Below, piece after piece: positions 62,366-64,000 of a DNA stretch of 64,000 nt. The DNA lies in NCBI GenBank assembly GCA_945829425.1, contig CALZUQ010000006.1, positions 17,417-81,416 on the forward strand, in the 5' to 3' direction. Source of the DNA: an uncultured bacterium (GTDB lineage Bacteria > Bacteroidota > Bacteroidia > Bacteroidales > Bacteroidaceae). The position numbers and the translations under genes are program-made. Below the pieces are notes generated by a model that saw only the letters and a list, made by a program, of their open reading frames with translations, was not told the DNA's origin and did not search any database. How positions within the stretch are numbered: the first letter of the stretch is position 1; every line of letters begins with the position of its first letter.

Positions 62366-63394
62366 ATGGCAGAAAAACATGTCGCTCACACTTTCGAGAG
62401 TATTATGAAGGAACTCAAGGCTGGGGTTTACAGACCTATATACCTGCTGATGGGGGATGAAGCTTATTTCATAGACAAAATATCAGACTATATTGCAGAG
62501 AACGCTGTGAGTGAAGAAGAGAGGGCGTTCAACCAAGTCGTTGTTTATGGTCTTGACACTACACCGGCACAAGTTATGGATGCAGCTCACGCCATGCCTA
62601 TGATGGCGAAATATCAGGTGGTGATTATTCGTGAGGCTCAGCTGATGCGAGGAATAGAACAACTGGAGAAATATTTCCGCAAACCGATACAGTCTACGAT
62701 ATTTGTGGTCTGTTACAAGAAAGAGCCTCCCAAGTCAAGAAAGGGATGGGTCGGTGAGGCGGAGAAAAATGGGGTGGTGTTTGAAAGCAAGAAACTTCGC
62801 GACTATGCCCTCCCCGGATTTGTGACACAGTACCTCAAGGTTAGGGGGGCAGACATAGAGCAGAAGGCTGCCATGATGGTCAGCGAGTCAATAGGGGCTG
62901 ACCTAAGCAGGATAGTTTCCGAACTTGACAAGATGCTCATCTCAATGCCGGAAGGCAAGAAGCGTATAACACCCGATACGGTAGAGCAGAATGTCGGAAT
63001 AAGCAAAGATTTCAATATCTTCGAATTACGTGATGCTATTGTCAAGAAAGATGTTGTCAAGGCAAATACCATTGCGAAATATTTTGACAAAAACCCCAAG
63101 TCTGGTAATCTGCACAGTCTGGTGCCTCAACTCTTCTATTTCTTCCAGAATCTCATGGCAGCTTATTATTGTCCAAATAAGACACACGAGGAGGAACTGG
63201 CGGCGTGGTTAGGACTAAGAGGAGGATGGGCTGCTCGCGACTATCTTACCGCCATGCGTCTGTATAATGCCACCAAGGTCATGTATATTATTCAAAAGTT
63301 GCGTACCGTGGCGGCTAAAAGCAATGGTCTTGACAACAGAAATACCACAGAAGGGGAGCTTATGCAGGAGCTCGTATTCTTTATTCTTCATTGA
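62366..63394 (+). CDS. holA: DNA polymerase III delta subunit
   Basis: This 342-residue clamp-loader subunit opens the beta clamp. The N-terminal AAA+-like domain has PIYLLMGDEAYFIDKISDYI (about 22-41) and the ATP-site remnants typical of delta. Middle segments VSESIGADLSRIVSELDKMLI and VGISKDFNIFELRDAIVKKD match the lid and collar domain. It ends in a helical domain. It is the last complete gene of the window. Confidence 0.93.
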   Translation: MAEKHVAHTFESIMKELKAGVYRPIYLLMGDEAYFIDKISDYIAENAVSEEERAFNQVVVYGLDTTPAQVMDAAHAMPMMAKYQVVIIREAQLMRGIEQLEKYFRKPIQSTIFVVCYKKEPPKSRKGWVGEAEKNGVVFESKKLRDYALPGFVTQYLKVRGADIEQKAAMMVSESIGADLSRIVSELDKMLISMPEGKKRITPDTVEQNVGISKDFNIFELRDAIVKKDVVKANTIAKYFDKNPKSGNLHSLVPQLFYFFQNLMAAYYCPNKTHEEELAAWLGLRGGWAARDYLTAMRLYNATKVMYIIQKLRTVAAKSNGLDNRNTTEGELMQELVFFILH

Positions 63395-63537
63395 GAAAAG
63401 GCCTAGTAGGCGTTTTCCTGCCAGAAAAAGGAAATGTTCTGTTTATCATAATATTCGTCACCCCACACCTCGTTATCTGGGCTGGGGGAGGGCGGAGAAA
63501 GCATGTTTTGAATAGCGTGAGTTTTCTTGAAATAAGG

Positions 63538-63668
63538 TCACGTCGTGCTTTTTCCGCCTGTTTTATGCTTGTTTGAAAATGAAAGTAGCAAGGTGGTTTT
63601 ATGGCCGTATGGAATGGGCTTCTTTTGGGATCTAAAGTAAAAAAGGTTTTCATGAGAGCACGACGTGA
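63538..63668. repeat. 131-bp segment with 12-bp inverted ends
   Basis: TCACGTCGTGCT (63538-63549) is exactly inverted as AGCACGACGTGA (63657-63668). No gene lies in 63395-64000: a 90-codon minus-strand frame (63381-63653) has no recognisable features. The remaining DNA is A/T-rich with no promoter fit. Confidence 0.6.
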
Positions 63669-64000
63669 GAAAGTCTGTGTTAATGTTTTTACTTGTAATT
63701 AACATGTTTTTACAATAAAAACGGTCTTGTTTTTGTCATATATTCATTATTTTCATTGCTTTTTGGGCTTGTTGAGGAGCTAAAAGCAGGCATAATACTA
63801 ACTTTTTATATAAAAACCATTGTTTTGTACTGATGTTGAAAAATAACTTAATAGCTTATAAATCAGTGTTTTATGTAAAATATTCCTTCTGATGCTTGGC
63901 TTAAAAACTTTACGGCTGGGAGGGTGGGAGGGTTTACGGCATTTTTTCGAAAAAATGATGAAAAAGGAGCCTTGAAATTCATATTTTAGATATATTAACA

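Noticed and set aside
63381..63653. 90-codon minus-strand frame after holA
   Set aside because: Overlaps the inverted-repeat segment and shows no recognisable protein pattern.

Overview
The window looks like chromosome of a Bacteroidales bacterium, most likely Prevotella or a close relative. The evidence is promoters of the Bacteroidetes type (TTTG, 19-20 bp spacer, TAnnTTTG), weak ribosome binding sites, a TonB receptor beside OB-fold (DUF5689-type) lipoproteins, the cluster parA-parB-DUF5683-mltD-relA, and a menaquinone operon with a hotdog thioesterase. I saw no rRNA, tRNA, CRISPR array, complete insertion sequence, phage or conjugative gene. About 45 protein genes are supported, nearly all intact; the first (pepD) is cut by the window edge.

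Layout. 0-8.5 kb: pepD end, corA with a long structured leader, then on the minus strand menE, alaS, a MerR regulator, an MFS transporter and a pectinesterase. 8.6-15.1 kb: minus-strand cluster parA, parB, DUF5683, mltD, relA. 15.2-20.7 kb: surE facing parA across a symmetric promoter, then a Na+/alanine symporter, pgi and ettA. 20.8-33.2 kb: nuclease lipoprotein, alkaline phosphatase, HAD phosphatase, deoD, a possible non-coding RNA, secreted EEP nuclease, TonB receptor, DUF5689 lipoprotein and an OB-fold lipoprotein. 33.7-38.3 kb: metF-metH. 38.3-43.6 kb: menC, menB, menD, menF and thioesterase on the minus strand. 44.2-47.1 kb: lysS, gpsA. 47.2-50.3 kb: secreted endonuclease I and an OB-fold protein. 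50.7-64 kb: DUF349 protein, mnmA, rsgA, frr, secG, a TPR-like protein, an AmpG-like transporter, a thioesterase, a second possible RNA, a Nif3-like protein, a zinc-ribbon protein, an HsdR-N protein and holA.

Two themes stand out. First, an unusual number of genes suit scavenging of extracellular nucleic acid: three different exported nucleases, an alkaline phosphatase, surE, a purine nucleoside phosphorylase, and a TonB receptor next to OB-fold lipoproteins. Joining them into one pathway is inference. Second, the intergenic DNA is full of short structured repeats: at least six tandem arrays with periods of 9 to about 28 bp, a 199-bp MITE-like element with perfect 22-bp inverted ends and degraded relatives elsewhere, and long palindromes next to promoters. 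These are the least explained parts of the window.
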